A stretch of DNA of 64,000 nucleotides. Origin: Neonectria sp. B-13 (Eukaryota > Ascomycota > Sordariomycetes > Hypocreales > Nectriaceae). A program made the position numbers and the translations under genes. The stretch is taken from positions 849,593 to 913,592 of the forward strand of contig NOKP01000016.1 in NCBI GenBank assembly GCA_002682825.1, given 5' to 3'. Of the stretch, positions 22,353 to 33,900 are shown piece after piece (the stretch's first letter is position 1; every line of letters begins with the position of its first letter). The notes under the pieces are model-generated. The model had not been told where the DNA came from and ran no database searches. It was given only the letters and a program-made list of their open reading frames with translations.

Positions 22353-23455
22353 ATGTCCGAGTACATCAACCCTGACCAGGCTTCCAGGGTCATGGCTGCC
22401 CTCCAGACCAATCAATCACTGCTCAACCTTGACATCTGGGATCACCCCGCCATCACTGGTCCGAGGTTCAACTTCGAGGCCCTGGCCTGGCCCGAGCTAC
22501 CCCAGGATGTGTGAGTTTTTTTTTTATCAACTACTAACAAAAAGGGCGGTCCTTTTCGAGCCGTAGATCTGCCCCATTTCCTGCAGGCGGCCCAGATCTA
22601 TCAAACGACTCCACACCGGGCGGAGTGTCCTCTGGTTCTGCTGTAGACGGGGCTGCTCATTCATTGGCGACTTCACAATCCGGTGTGGAGTCCGGTTCGA
22701 CAGCGTCGATGCAGGATCACGAAGCTATTGTAACAGCAGCCAACCACCAGTGCATCGAATGCGGAGACACCTTCACCAACAAGACCGAACTAAATTGCCA
22801 TGGGCGAATTTCCGGACACGCATCTTTCATGTGCAGATGTGGCAGCAAGTTTTCCAGGTCTGATGTCCTTGCTCGACACTTGAAGACAAAGAACACCACG
22901 AAGCCCCAGCATCCCTGTCCTTATTGCAAGAGGCATCGTGGCGAATCAGCCTTCATTCGCCGAGACCATCTCAAACAGCACATCGTGCAATATCACAAGC
23001 ATGATGCCGAAGAAAAGATGCCCGGCCCAAAGTCCAAAAAAACCACATGGGTTCCGTTTGTGGGCGTTTGTACCGAACCTGACTGTCCGGAATACCGGGA
23101 CGTCTCATTCTTTTGCCTACCCAGCTCGGTCCGGGAAAAAGAGAAACCGTTCACGAAGTATTCAGACTACAGCAAACACATGAAAACCGCCCACGACATG
23201 TCACCCTTCCCATGCACGGCATCTGGCTGCGGCCGGGTTGGCGCCAAAGGTTACTTCAGAGAGAAGGATCTTGTCAAGCACCGCCAATCAAAACATCCCG
23301 ATGCGCCACCTTACACTCAAACGATGCTTGGAGGTCTGAGGACCATGCAGCTTTCATGCCCATACCCTGGTTGCGACATCGCTGCTGATTATATTAATCA
23401 GCATGCCCGGGGACATTGCTCTGAAGAACAGAGAGCGGCGTATTACGGCCGGTGA
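22353..23455 (+). CDS. C2H2 zinc-finger protein, probable transcription factor
   Basis: Exons: 22353..22510 and 22567..23455 (348 aa). The ATG is in a strong context (GCCACCATGTCC), and the 56-nt intron has GTGAGT, a CTAAC branch site and TAG. The N-terminal 110 residues are hydrophilic with no known domain. Cys/His fingers then follow: CIECGDTFTNKTELNCH, a diverged CRCGSKFSRSDVLARH, CPYCKRHRGESAFIRRDHLKQH, a middle block with CTEPDCPEYRD, CTASGCGRVGAKGYFREKDLVKH, and a last CPYPGC. The irregular spacing is typical of lineage-specific fungal C2H2 proteins. It should bind DNA in the nucleus; its targets are unknown. It stands alone next to the NRPS relic and could be a cluster regulator, but nothing in the sequence shows this. 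Confidence 0.8.
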
Positions 23456-24162
23456 ACATATGATCGGGAAGGACGGTGATGACGAGCGAGAAGGGGTTAC
23501 GTGATTCTGCCTGCGCCTTTGTTGACCTATTTCGTCTCAGGTTTCGGTCCAATCTTGTTATTCCAACTTGGGCCCTAATATCATCGAGTGTCTGTTTCGG
23601 TCATTTGGGAGACCGAGTTCCAAATCTTTACCTGTTATTCTTTTATATGATACGTTTGGTTCCCTTTGCCAGCTTAGGTCGTTTATTAGCATTTCCAATT
23701 CACAATTTCTTACAATATCTGGAGCAAGTCTACCTTGGCTTCCGCATCATGTGCCCCTTACACGAACACTAAAGCAAACTGTGAAGATAAATAGCAAGCC
23801 CAGTCAAAAACAAGTTCAACCTCCAATGCAAGTAAGCTACAAGTCTCCAACAAAACGTTATGTTGAATTATTATTCATCCGCTAGAAATGATGGGCCAGA
23901 GCTGAGCAACTCTGGGCCCGGCTACGTAATCCAGTGAATGGGGGTATATACAAAGCCAAGCACAAACACCGCCCCTTCAATAGATGAATGCTGGATAGAG
24001 ACAGAGAAAATGAAAACCACGCTACTGCAGGCGTGCCCTTGCCCGTCGACATGCCGACATGCCGCAAACCCAAATCATTTGCGCCTTGCATTATAGCCAT
24101 GCTCGATACCCAGCCCACCCCATCGTAATCGTGAAAAGTGTCGTTGCATCATGGCGATGCAT
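23456..24162. other. Spacer between convergent genes
   Basis: About 700 bp, AT-richer than average; 3' ends of both neighbours and no gene seen. Confidence 0.6.
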
Positions 24163-25530
24163 TTAGCCCTGCTTAGGCTTCGCTGCCGCTGGAATATCCT
24201 GTGCCCCATAGTTCGCAATGCCGAGAGCTTTATGCAGGCTCCGTCGAAATATTTTGCCAGGGGCTGACTCTTCATCCTTATCGCGGCCAAGCAATCCAAA
24301 ACTCATGCGACGGGCCACGTTGCCAGAGTTCTCCTGCGGAGGCGGGGTTGGCTTCTTCTTCTTCTTGCGAACAACAGGAGAAGGGACTGCAGCAGCAGGG
24401 CGCGGGGGCCATTCACCATCACGCTTCCAGCCAGTGACACAGGCACGAAGCATGTCAGAGAGGTTTATGGGACATGAGGGCTGAAGGCTGTGGATAATGA
24501 CCTTGTCGTAGAGACTAATATAGACCGAGGGTGTGATGGAGGCGCGGAGAATGTTGTTCGGAGGTAGTAGGGGTGGCGCAATAGGAATGAGGGTCTCGAC
24601 GGGATAGTTTTGGCTCGAGGGGGGGGTTGAGGGGCTTGTGTCCTTTGACTGCTGCTTTTGCAATTCCTTCTCGTCACCCTTTGCCAGGGAAGAGGCATCG
24701 GAGGCATCACTAACGTTTGGATGTTGAGTGGAGGAGACTGTGGAACTTGGTGGCGAGCTTGACATTGAGCGGCGGAAGAAGAAGCGGCGCGGGGAGCGCG
24801 GGGAAGCGGACGGGGATGAGACGGGCTTGGTACGGACACGGACCGTGCGGGCGCCCGTCCAAGCAGCTCGCCTGGCTTCGAAGCAGGCCAGACCCGCATT
24901 CCATTCGGACTCCTTTCGGACGGCTCTGCGTCGCTTGGCTTGCTTAGCAAAAATGACAGCTTGGACCGTGGGGCCGACGTTGCCCGGGCTGTCGAAGCGG
25001 AATGGGGAGCGGGAGGGAAGAGGCTCGTCGTCGGAGAGATCCGAGGTCCACTCAGTGCGGGGGCGGTAGTGCACAGGATCTTCGGATACGGTGCTGTAAG
25101 TCGATTCCGCATCGCTCTCGTCATCGTCGTCTACCTGGTAGCCATCGTCGTCCCGCGTTTCGTCCTGGACAGGCTTGACCGGCTCAGTAGTGTCGAGGGT
25201 AGTGGTTTCAACTCCTGGTAGAGCAGCGTTGTCGAGGGTACTGGTTTGAACATATGGTGCAGCAATGATGTCGTCGGGGATGACGTTTTCCGGGTCCGGG
25301 TTGACGGACTGTGATGGCCATTGGAAGTCCCAATCGTTCTTGACCTTCGCATCTAGATAGCGCTTGACGGCCTCCTTTTGCTTGTTCTTGTCTCTGCTCA
25401 ACAGGTCGGCGTGCTCCTCGGTGACCCAATCTGGGGTTGTAGGGGATAAAGGCGTAGACAGTTGGATAGACTGGTGACGAAGTTTTGCGATGGGAGACCG
25501 CGGGCTCCTGTAAATGTCGGAGAAGATCAT
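24163..25530 (-). CDS. Gag1-like clamp (DUF4050) domain protein
   Basis: Single exon of 455 aa from the ATG at 25530 (MIFSDIYRSPRSP), whose context and look match the usual start of this fungal family. The frame stays open without an ATG up to about 25762, where a TAG/CAC sequence could be a splice acceptor, so a longer N-terminus from an upstream exon is possible. Early on, KQKEAVKRYLDAKVKNDWDF precedes a WP pair. An acidic stretch and Ser/Pro-rich linkers follow. The family block ISLYDKVIIHSLQPSCPINL leads into LSDMLRACVTGWKRDGEWP, which is characteristic. A Lys run (KKKKKP) precedes the C-terminus. The domain is named after a Schizosaccharomyces protein; biochemical function in filamentous fungi is not known to me. 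Confidence 0.75.
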   Translation of the reverse strand: MIFSDIYRSPRSPIAKLRHQSIQLSTPLSPTTPDWVTEEHADLLSRDKNKQKEAVKRYLDAKVKNDWDFQWPSQSVNPDPENVIPDDIIAAPYVQTSTLDNAALPGVETTTLDTTEPVKPVQDETRDDDGYQVDDDDESDAESTYSTVSEDPVHYRPRTEWTSDLSDDEPLPSRSPFRFDSPGNVGPTVQAVIFAKQAKRRRAVRKESEWNAGLACFEARRAAWTGARTVRVRTKPVSSPSASPRSPRRFFFRRSMSSSPPSSTVSSTQHPNVSDASDASSLAKGDEKELQKQQSKDTSPSTPPSSQNYPVETLIPIAPPLLPPNNILRASITPSVYISLYDKVIIHSLQPSCPINLSDMLRACVTGWKRDGEWPPRPAAAVPSPVVRKKKKKPTPPPQENSGNVARRMSFGLLGRDKDEESAPGKIFRRSLHKALGIANYGAQDIPAAAKPKQG

Positions 25531-28500
25531 GGCGGGGTGTGCCGGGGCTTGCGAGGCCCGCGATGCAAGGCCAAGGGAAGAAGATGGCTTTGGAATTGGG
25601 ATGGGAGCAGTGGCGGCAGTTGAAGAGCGAGAATGCGGGGGAGTGGCCTGGAGAAGAGGATGCACGGTTGTTGGTGGTATGATGTCGGGGTTGGATGTCG
25701 GTTGGGGTAGTACTTTGTTGTTCGTTAGTGGTGGCGAAATAATTAGGAGGTGCTAAATGCAGAGCAAAGAGTTGTATTTGATTGCTTGGACGGGCGGAAT
25801 AATGATGGAGTTTTGAAAACAGGGCAAGAGTCTTGAGCGGTCTCTGTGGTTTGGGGAAGGTATATATGGGTGGGTAATATGGATGAACGGTGCAGGAGGA
25901 GGTGGTGTTGTTATTATTGTTGGTGGTGGTGGTAGTGGTGGAGAGAGGCAGCTCCGAGTTGTGGTCTGTCTGAGAGTGTCTCGTGTGTGGTTGCACGCGC
26001 GATGTGACGTCGAGCAATAAAGCGACGTCGGAGGTGGCCCGGGAAGAAGACTGGGCAAATGGGCAATGGGCTGGGGTAAGGCTGGGCGGGCAAGCAAGAA
26101 AAAGCAAGGCGCAAGGCCAGGCAGGAAGAGGTGAATAATAGGACGAGGCAAGGATGACAGAGAGGAGGGCAGAGGGGAAGTAGAGGCAGAAGTACAGGAG
26201 AGGACGAGATGGGATTGGGCTCACTCAAGACATGATCGGCGACGCCGCGGCCGAGTCCAGTCCAGGTGCAATTGCGAAATGGGAAAGGAAGCTGCCGGAT
26301 AGAATTGAGACAAGATCGAGACCAGCACAGCTAAGGCAAGACACGCAAAGACAACAAAGAGCGCCACGACCGGACACGACTAGGCCTGAGCTGGGGTAAT
26401 GTGCAATGTTCCCTTTATGGTTGCTGTCGTGCCTGTGCTTGTGTCTCTGTGGGTGTGTGCTTGCGTCCCCGTATGCAGGCAGCGAAGATGCAATCCACGC
26501 GAGGTACGAGGTGGAGGGGAGGATGGACGGATGCAGATGGATGTATGACTTTTGGGGTTGAAAGGGGGAGCAGGAGTGACAAGCAAGGAGGAAAAGGAAG
26601 AGAGCAAGTAGGAGTCTGATCCGGGGAAGCCAAAGGCTGAGACGAGAAAAGGCTAACAAGAACAGCCTACGTACCAGGTAAAGGTCCAAACTCAGTCGTC
26701 CCCGTCTGCTGGTCGCGACCACTGACGGACCCGACGACAGATGGAGAGCCGTGGGGAATGGGCGGCGACAGCGGCGACGGCGGCGGCGACGACATGGTGG
26801 TGGTGGTGAGCATGGGGCGGCGGCGAGCTTGCTTCTTGAATTTTCGGACGGCCAAAGTATGATCCATCAGTTAGTAGCACAGGCACCAAGTACACGGTAC
26901 TCTAGGCGCCGCCGGCTCAAGCGAGCTAGGGTCGGATGGGCCTGGTCTTGGGGCTGCTTTGCGAGCTGCTTTGCTGGCCTCCAAACCTGGCGCGAGATGA
27001 GATGGCGAGGGGACTCGCGAGATGTGGGAGGAGGCGGGAGGCGGGAAGCGGAATGATGATTGTCGCTGGTTGCATGTGTGCTTGTGCGCGCACGGAACAG
27101 ATTTTAGCTCGGCGAGGGGGGGGAGGGGACGTCGAGTCTGGCAGGGCCCTCGAAAGGCCAAGAAAAACCAGGTCAAGGGCCAGGTCCAGGTCTTGCGAGG
27201 TCACCAGTACACGCCTTGTGCCCTGGTATTCTCCAGTCTCCACATGCACATTTCGCCCATCTTCTGCTTCACCTTCACCTTGCGACGCGGCGAGTGGAGA
27301 GGAAGCATCCGCCAGCCAGCCAGGGCGGTGAGTTCCATGCACGTCAGGTTCTGCCCAGCACAATGCGATGGATGGGGTTCTACATACTAGTAGTAGATGC
27401 GCGCATGGCCAACTACCCCGACTGTACGTACCTACCAGTAGATAATTAGTACTAGGTAGCCGAAGCAACTCTCAAGCATCAATCAATCCGGTGAGAGATA
27501 TTCTAGCTATGTCTCTCTTGCCTCAACCCCTCCAACAAGACATCGCCTACGGCACAGCAACCTCCGAACAAGTAGTAAAAGTAGTACTCAATACTCTCGA
27601 TCCCTCGTCCAATCGCCGGTACGAATATTCGCAACCACACGTCGTAGCAGTACTACGAACTACCAGCTGGGGTGGAGCCGTGAGTCGTGTGACTGCAACC
27701 AGCAGCGCCACTTCCCGGTCGCCAGAAAAAAAAGTGAGCAGCGACACCCACCAACAAAGAGGCACGAAAATAAAGAAGAGTCATCCATCCATCGTCAAGA
27801 GATCAGAGAACCTTGCAGAGTGAGTCGCTTGCGCACCAGCCACCACAGATCCCTCCGCCCACCGACGCCAGGGTGGAAAAGCCGGGGCGCCCAATTGGTC
27901 TCCCTCATTGGCCGCTCGCGAGTCAGCCGGCCCAGGCTTAAATCCCCTAGGCCGGAGGGCCCCGGCAAGCCTAGACGGTCCCCCAGCAGCCTCTCCAAGA
28001 GGTCCACCACCACCTCCACTACAGGGCCTACACAGACTCTCTCAGCGCTGAAAACCCCTCCACCACCCGAGGATCCGCATCCCGCTTTTGTGCGCGGGTT
28101 GACACACACGGAGACACAGACACATCTTCGTCTGGAATAGCTGCGGATCGCTTCTAATGCACTCCAGCTGCACTCACGGGGGCTAAGAGGAAGTGCCTAA
28201 TGTCGAGTGCCCGGTGCAGTCCTGGTTGCAGCTTGCAGCCGCTCTCCCATCCCCTGCTCTTTGCCTCAGTCTCCTCACTCACTCCTGGTTCTTCCTTAAC
28301 TGCTAGTTCGGTCAGTCCTGTAAGTTGCTGTCGGTCGGCTGGTCGCTTTGTTGGTCGGTTGGGTCACATGCAGAATCAGATGTCATACTTTTTGTCACTT
28401 GTCACTCGGCATCCGTTCACCATCAGGCATCTCCGAGGCCTCTCCCTGGCACTTCCTCAACAACTCCCCGTGGCATGCCATGATGATCATAACTGATGCC

Positions 28501-30982
28501 CAGATTTACGAAACGCGAAAAACATCCCATCCGTCGGGTTTTCACCAGCGACAGAGCCCCAGTTGATTTTCGCGAACACCATCAGCGGAACGGTGGGAGG
28601 CTCGACCGGATGGCCAGACACCACCCAAATATCTTCGCCTATTCGTAGATGGACCCTCCCAAGAACCTAGGACACCTCCAGCTCCAAAGATCTCTCCACC
28701 ACTCCTTGTCCCTTTCCCCAGAAGGGGACTCCATCTGGCCCATGTCCCCCCAAGTCTTCTTTCTTTACCCTGACTCCATTCGCGACTCTCTTACCCCCCG
28801 CCTGGAGTCCTGGACCCTCTCACCTCCAATCTCCAGTCTCGATCATGTAAATGCCTGACAAACAAGCGGCGATCATCTGCCAGACCACATGCACCACCAC
28901 CAGCCAGAACCCACCCAACCACGCCCGCAAGAAGCTGCCCACCCCGGCCGGCTCCCCCCAGTTCCCCATCAACGTGTTTATTCTGCGACACAGTTGACAT
29001 GCTATGGATCACAGCAGCCATGCCCTGTAATTAATTCCCCTGCTGTACTCCGTACTTGGTACGTACCATTGTTCCAGCCAGCACATCGCACCGTGCTTCG
29101 TACGTCGTACACCGCACAAATGCCTTCTCAACCAGGATTGAGCAACCTCGGATTAGCAACCTTCGCGACGTCACGGCTCGGCTCCATGTCCACGTCGGGA
29201 CCCCAAATCCAGGCTTGGACCTGTCGCCTCCGGATGTCCGAGCCGTCTCCGGCCCAGCTTTTTTGGTGCGACGCGCGCAGACAGTGAAATGGGGGAAAGA
29301 GACGAGAGGAGGTCACCGACGAAGGCATGATGGTTGGTGCTCATGTGTCACAGGGACAGACCTGTTCACCTCACATCTCACCTTGTCGCCACGCCACTCG
29401 ACTTCACGCCATCTCGGCTCGTGGAGACTGGAGAGCGCCGCTCCCCTTCTGCCCCTTGTAAGCCGACCGCACTAGCACCAGCACTTGCACCTGCTGCCCG
29501 TCGTTTGGTGGCATTCCTGCTGTGCTTTAGACGCCGTCGCTGCAGCTTGTGGAGTCGTGTACTACAGCAGCTTTTGGGCTCGAGTGCAGTCGACCGCAAG
29601 CGGCCCGGGCGCTTCAACGACGACGCATCGGCTATCGCGGCACCCACTTTCAAAGCTGAGGCAGGGCTGGTCACTAGAAGGAAGGTAAGTCAGGTAGCCT
29701 GTAAGTTGGATACTGTACCGCCTCCAGTTATAATCTGTCCATCATTATCGCACACAGATAGACACTGGAGATAGACGACGTGGTCCTAGAGTTGATTGGG
29801 GATTACTCCATCATTTTACGGGAGAGCATGAAGTCCACCGCCCTTGTGCAATCTCACGTAGTGGAGAGAGGAGCTTGCCCCATCACCAACCCCCTTTCCC
29901 CTTCATCGCTTCGCCTTGGTCGAGGATCCATCCGTAACTGCGATGCGCAGACGCACCAGCATTCACCACCCCAGCTTGCGTTGAGCTGCGTGGCATTTCC
30001 GCACTTGCTCCGCCAAACGTTTCGCTCGCCGCCCGCCCGCTAAATTGCGTGCGCTCCATCCAAGGCGCGCTTGGTCTTGGCGATGAAGGACAACAGGGAA
30101 TGGTGATGGGGCCAGGATCCCTCAGTGGGACTCTGAGATGGGTTGCTCCAGTGAGCTTCGGCACGCGGGCCAGGGGAGGAGCTTCAGTGGACTCCCTCAT
30201 GCAACCCCGCCATCACCCATCAAGCTTCCCGTCCGTGCATCCTGGTGATGCAGCAACGTTGGCAGGGGCGTCCCTTCCTGTCGTTCTTGCCATTGATGCT
30301 GTGCGGTCACGGCTGTTGAAGTGATTCCTTTCATCCCGTCCTGCCCTCGGTCCCTGTCAAGCTTGTCACGTGCCACTTAGCCATGGTGCGGCCTCGTGAC
30401 CCTTGAAGCAAGACCACAACATCACAGTCATTAACGTCACCTTCGCACATATCATGAAGTACAAGCACAACAAGCAAAAGCGCGATTGGATGCTCTTTCA
30501 AGTGATACAGAAGCGTCATGTTTGTCATTTTCTTTGCCTATTCCCTTGTGTCCCTGTTCCCTCAGAACATGGAAAAGCCAGCTGTGTTCGAATGTACCAT
30601 ATGCCTCAAAGTCCAAGCTACCATTTGCCCTCAATGAAATCAAATCCTTCCTCCGTCTACCTGTTCATGCGATTCATAACTCATCAATCATCATTCGTTG
30701 CGTATCAGTATCTCAATCGCGGTTGCCCTTCCTCGATTGATTCCATCCCCTCCCTTGAAGCCAAAGACTCGTATCCGCATAGCGAAAAGCAAACATACAA
30801 AACCATGTACTTTCCTGCTCCAAATCTTCGCAACCCATTTTTTTGTATTGTTTGTAAGTTTTGTGTTTGGCCCCTTTTGGGGAATGGTGTTGAGCATGTT
30901 CGAAATACCCGAAAGTGCCAGCACTGTCAGTCATTTCCGAAGAAGAGTGAATAGCTCATGCACAAAGAACCAAGACTGGTCT
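25531..30982. other. Long gene-poor interval
   Basis: In 5.4 kb I find no gene I can support. From about 25.7 to 26.7 kb the minus strand is very pyrimidine-rich with CT and CCT runs, as in the long 5' leaders of fungal genes, so this is probably promoter and leader of the DUF4050 gene. A short frame starting at an ATG near 27509 (MSLLPQPLQQDIAYG) stays open for about 105 codons but has no recognisable domain. The part near 30.4-30.98 kb is probably the 3' end of the Gln-rich gene. Confidence 0.5.
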
Positions 30983-33900
30983 TTAAGAGAACTCAAATGA
31001 TATCGGCATGTCCGACACAGCCTGGTGAGTAGTTTCGGGTTGGGTGGATGAAGCCACTTGGTTGTTCGACTCAGCCTGGTGATCAAGTTCGGGTTGGGTG
31101 GATGAAGTCGCTTGGTTCTGCTCCTGCATCTTCATGAAGTCTCCAAGTTGGGCAATTAGCTCCTCTGGCTCCTGTTGCTCCTCGGCGCGCTGCTTCTTCT
31201 TGCGAGCTCGCTTCTCTGCGTTGCGAACCGTCACGTCCCACTCGGGCTTCTCCTTTTCACCGATCTGGAAGTTGCTGCGGCATAGGGCGTCGTATTCCAT
31301 CTTGGCCTGGTCACTAAAGGCCTTGTTGAAGAGAAGGTGGCTCTGGTCTCCAAATTCGTTTTGGGCCATGGCATTTTGCACGGCGGTGTAGGGGGAATCA
31401 TGCGCAGGTGTGATGAAGGCATTGATGATGCTTAGGGGAAGGCTGCTGTCAAAGCGGGTGAGTTCGTTGATGCGGGCCTGGATGGGATCGATAGCAGTAG
31501 GGGCTTGGTCAACTTCGTCTGGTTCTTCACCAAAGAGAGACATCATGTCATCATCGTTGCTCTCTGAATCGGGGGCATCTGGCATGTTAGAATCATCCTG
31601 CTTGGTGTTTTGCTCGGCCTGGGTGGTCAAGTCAACGGTGTTCGTGACAGTCTAGGCCTCGACATCGACGACTTTCTGGGGCGTTTGCTTGACGGGGGTG
31701 GGCAGCGCCAAGGTGGTTTGAGGGACGGGCTGGTTGACCTTGGTCTGAGGAACGGGCAGGGCGAGGCTGGTCTGGGGAGTAGGAGCGGCCAACTGAGGCT
31801 TGGGGACGGGGAAGATCATGCCATTGGCGGCGTGGAAGACGGGCGCAGTGTTGGCCACCATGGTAGTAGGCTTCTCGCCCATGTTGGCAACCTGAGTCAC
31901 TGGAAGCTTGCGACTGGCCTGGGGGAAGTTCGATGGGGAGATGTTGGTCATCATAGCAGGCTGCTCGCCCATGTTGGCAACCTGGGTCACTGGACGCTGG
32001 CGACTGCCCTGGGGGAAGTTTGACTCTGGGGGAGTAAGCATTCCGGTATCCTTGCCATTGCTAGACTGTGCAGTCAGGAACTCATTGGATAAGTCTCCAA
32101 ATGGGAAATGGTTCTCAGGGAGGGGCTCTCCATTGGGAGAAACAAACTGGAAAGTGGTGGGCTGTTTGGGATTGTTCTTGGGGAAAGGAGTTGCTGGGGC
32201 TTGAGAACTGTTGGTGTTGTTGCCTTGAGTTGGGGTCTTGGACTTGGGCTGTGCTTTTCCCTTTGCCTTCTTGGTAGTCTTGCTGGGTCCGGCTGCCTGG
32301 TTTTCGCCAGTAGAAGACTGCTCTTGGGCATTTTTGCTCTTCTTCTGCTTCTTGGGAGCTCGAGCGGGTGCTGTGTTGTCATCTGCAGCTCTCTTACCCT
32401 TAGAGCTCGTGGCCTCGGTGGCTGTGTCATCTTCATCAGTAGGTTCGCCGAGGTTGAGAGACTCGAACCATGGAGGGAAGAAGTTGGCGTGGTCCTTGAC
32501 CAGAGTGCCACGAATGGTTTCCGAGTACCTTGTGACCTCGCCGCGGTAATCGAACTTAGCCAGGTTCTGAAGAGTGGTACCAACCTTAGCCGCGATCGTG
32601 GTGGGTTCCGCGCCAGCGGGAAGCTCGATCTTGCAGCCAAAGAGGGTTCCGTTCTGTGTGATTTGGTCCACCAGGAATGTGTGAATCATTCCCTGGGTCA
32701 TGTCAGTGCCTCGCTTGAAGGCTCTGCGGAGGCCTTCGTCCCAGACACCGGCGGCCGTCTTAGGCTCCTAGCCGTCGAGGGTCGCGGGAGACTTGCGCAG
32801 CTTGGTGGTGTTGGTCTTTCGGGCAGCGTTGGCTTTGGCAAACTGAGATGGCTCGGCAGTGTTGTCACCGGACAGTGTCTTGGTGACAGGTGAGGGGCAA
32901 GGGGCAGAGGCAGATCGAACCTTGGGAAGAGGAGCTCGTGATCCCAGAGCAATGCCTCCATATTCAGCTGGCTGCTTTGGGGCCGGCTTGTTGAAGGGAT
33001 GAACAGGCCCAGGCATCTGGGCAGTTGGCATGGGAGGAACATACTGCTCGATCTGGAGAGGCTGCTGTTGAGGGGCCTGAGACTGAGCAGTGTTGCGTCG
33101 AGTCTTGGTGACATTCAGAGGAGCAAATCCAGGCTGCTGGAGCTGCTGAACAGCCTGAGGGGCAGAGGCAGCTGGACGGCTCTGCTGAGCTTGACGACTC
33201 TGCTGAGTCTGACGACTCTGCTGAGAGGCAGCTCGGGCAGCCAAGGCTGCTTGAGCCTGCTGCTGGTTAGCTTGAGAAGCGGCGGGCTGTCGAGTCTGCT
33301 GGGGTCGCTGAAGCTGCTGAGTAGGCTGGGCAACTTGAGAAACATGCTGTCGGGCCTGGCGAGGCTGCTGGTGAGTCGCGGCAGGCTGCTGAGCTTGATT
33401 AGCTTGACGAGGCTGAAGCTGAGACTGGGCAGGGCTTACAAGATTCTGCGCCTGTCTCGCATTGACAGGTGTGGGCGCTTGATGGTCAGTTGGCACGGCA
33501 TGACCTGGAAAGGGTATTAGTCTTAGGGTCAAGTCACAGTACAACTCAGGAGAATACTTGCCCTCTGGCTGCTTACCAACCCAGCCATGGACATAGTTCA
33601 TCTTAGCCTCCTTGAGGGGCAGCATGTCATTGCGAGTAGAGGGAGTGAGGTCGTTGGCCATAGCCCAGGCAGTACGAGGGTCCATGGCAGCACTTTCGAA
33701 AGTCATGTTGATGCGCTGAAGAGTGGCATCGCTAGGTATTCTCTGGCCAAGGACAACTTGACCACGCTTGGTCTTGCTGGGAGCTGGGTTGGCAGTGGTG
33801 ACGGTGGCAACGGCCGGTTGCTGTTGAGCTTGGCCATGCTGAGCCTGACGATTCTGAGCACGAGGCTGAGAAGCCTGTTGCTGAGATGCCTGTTGCTGAG

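Noticed and set aside
22625..22650. GTG at 22625 as start of the zinc-finger protein
   Set aside because: A splice joining an ATG exon (22353-22510) with strong context and GTGAGT/CTAAC/TAG signals explains the open frame much better in a fungus.
27509..27823. 105-codon open frame (MSLLPQPLQQDIAYG)
   Set aside because: No domain, no clear splice partners and no conserved-looking blocks; kept only as a remark for the empty interval.
30403..30954. 184-residue open frame on the plus strand
   Set aside because: Composition is not protein-like, there is no domain, and it lies where the 3' end of the minus-strand Gln-rich gene is expected.
33505..33557. Possible 53-nt intron in the Gln-rich gene (GTATTC...TTTCCAG with CTAATAC)
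   Set aside because: The Gln-rich frame is open through it and continues in the same frame on both sides; removing 53 nt would shift into a frame that does not look coding.
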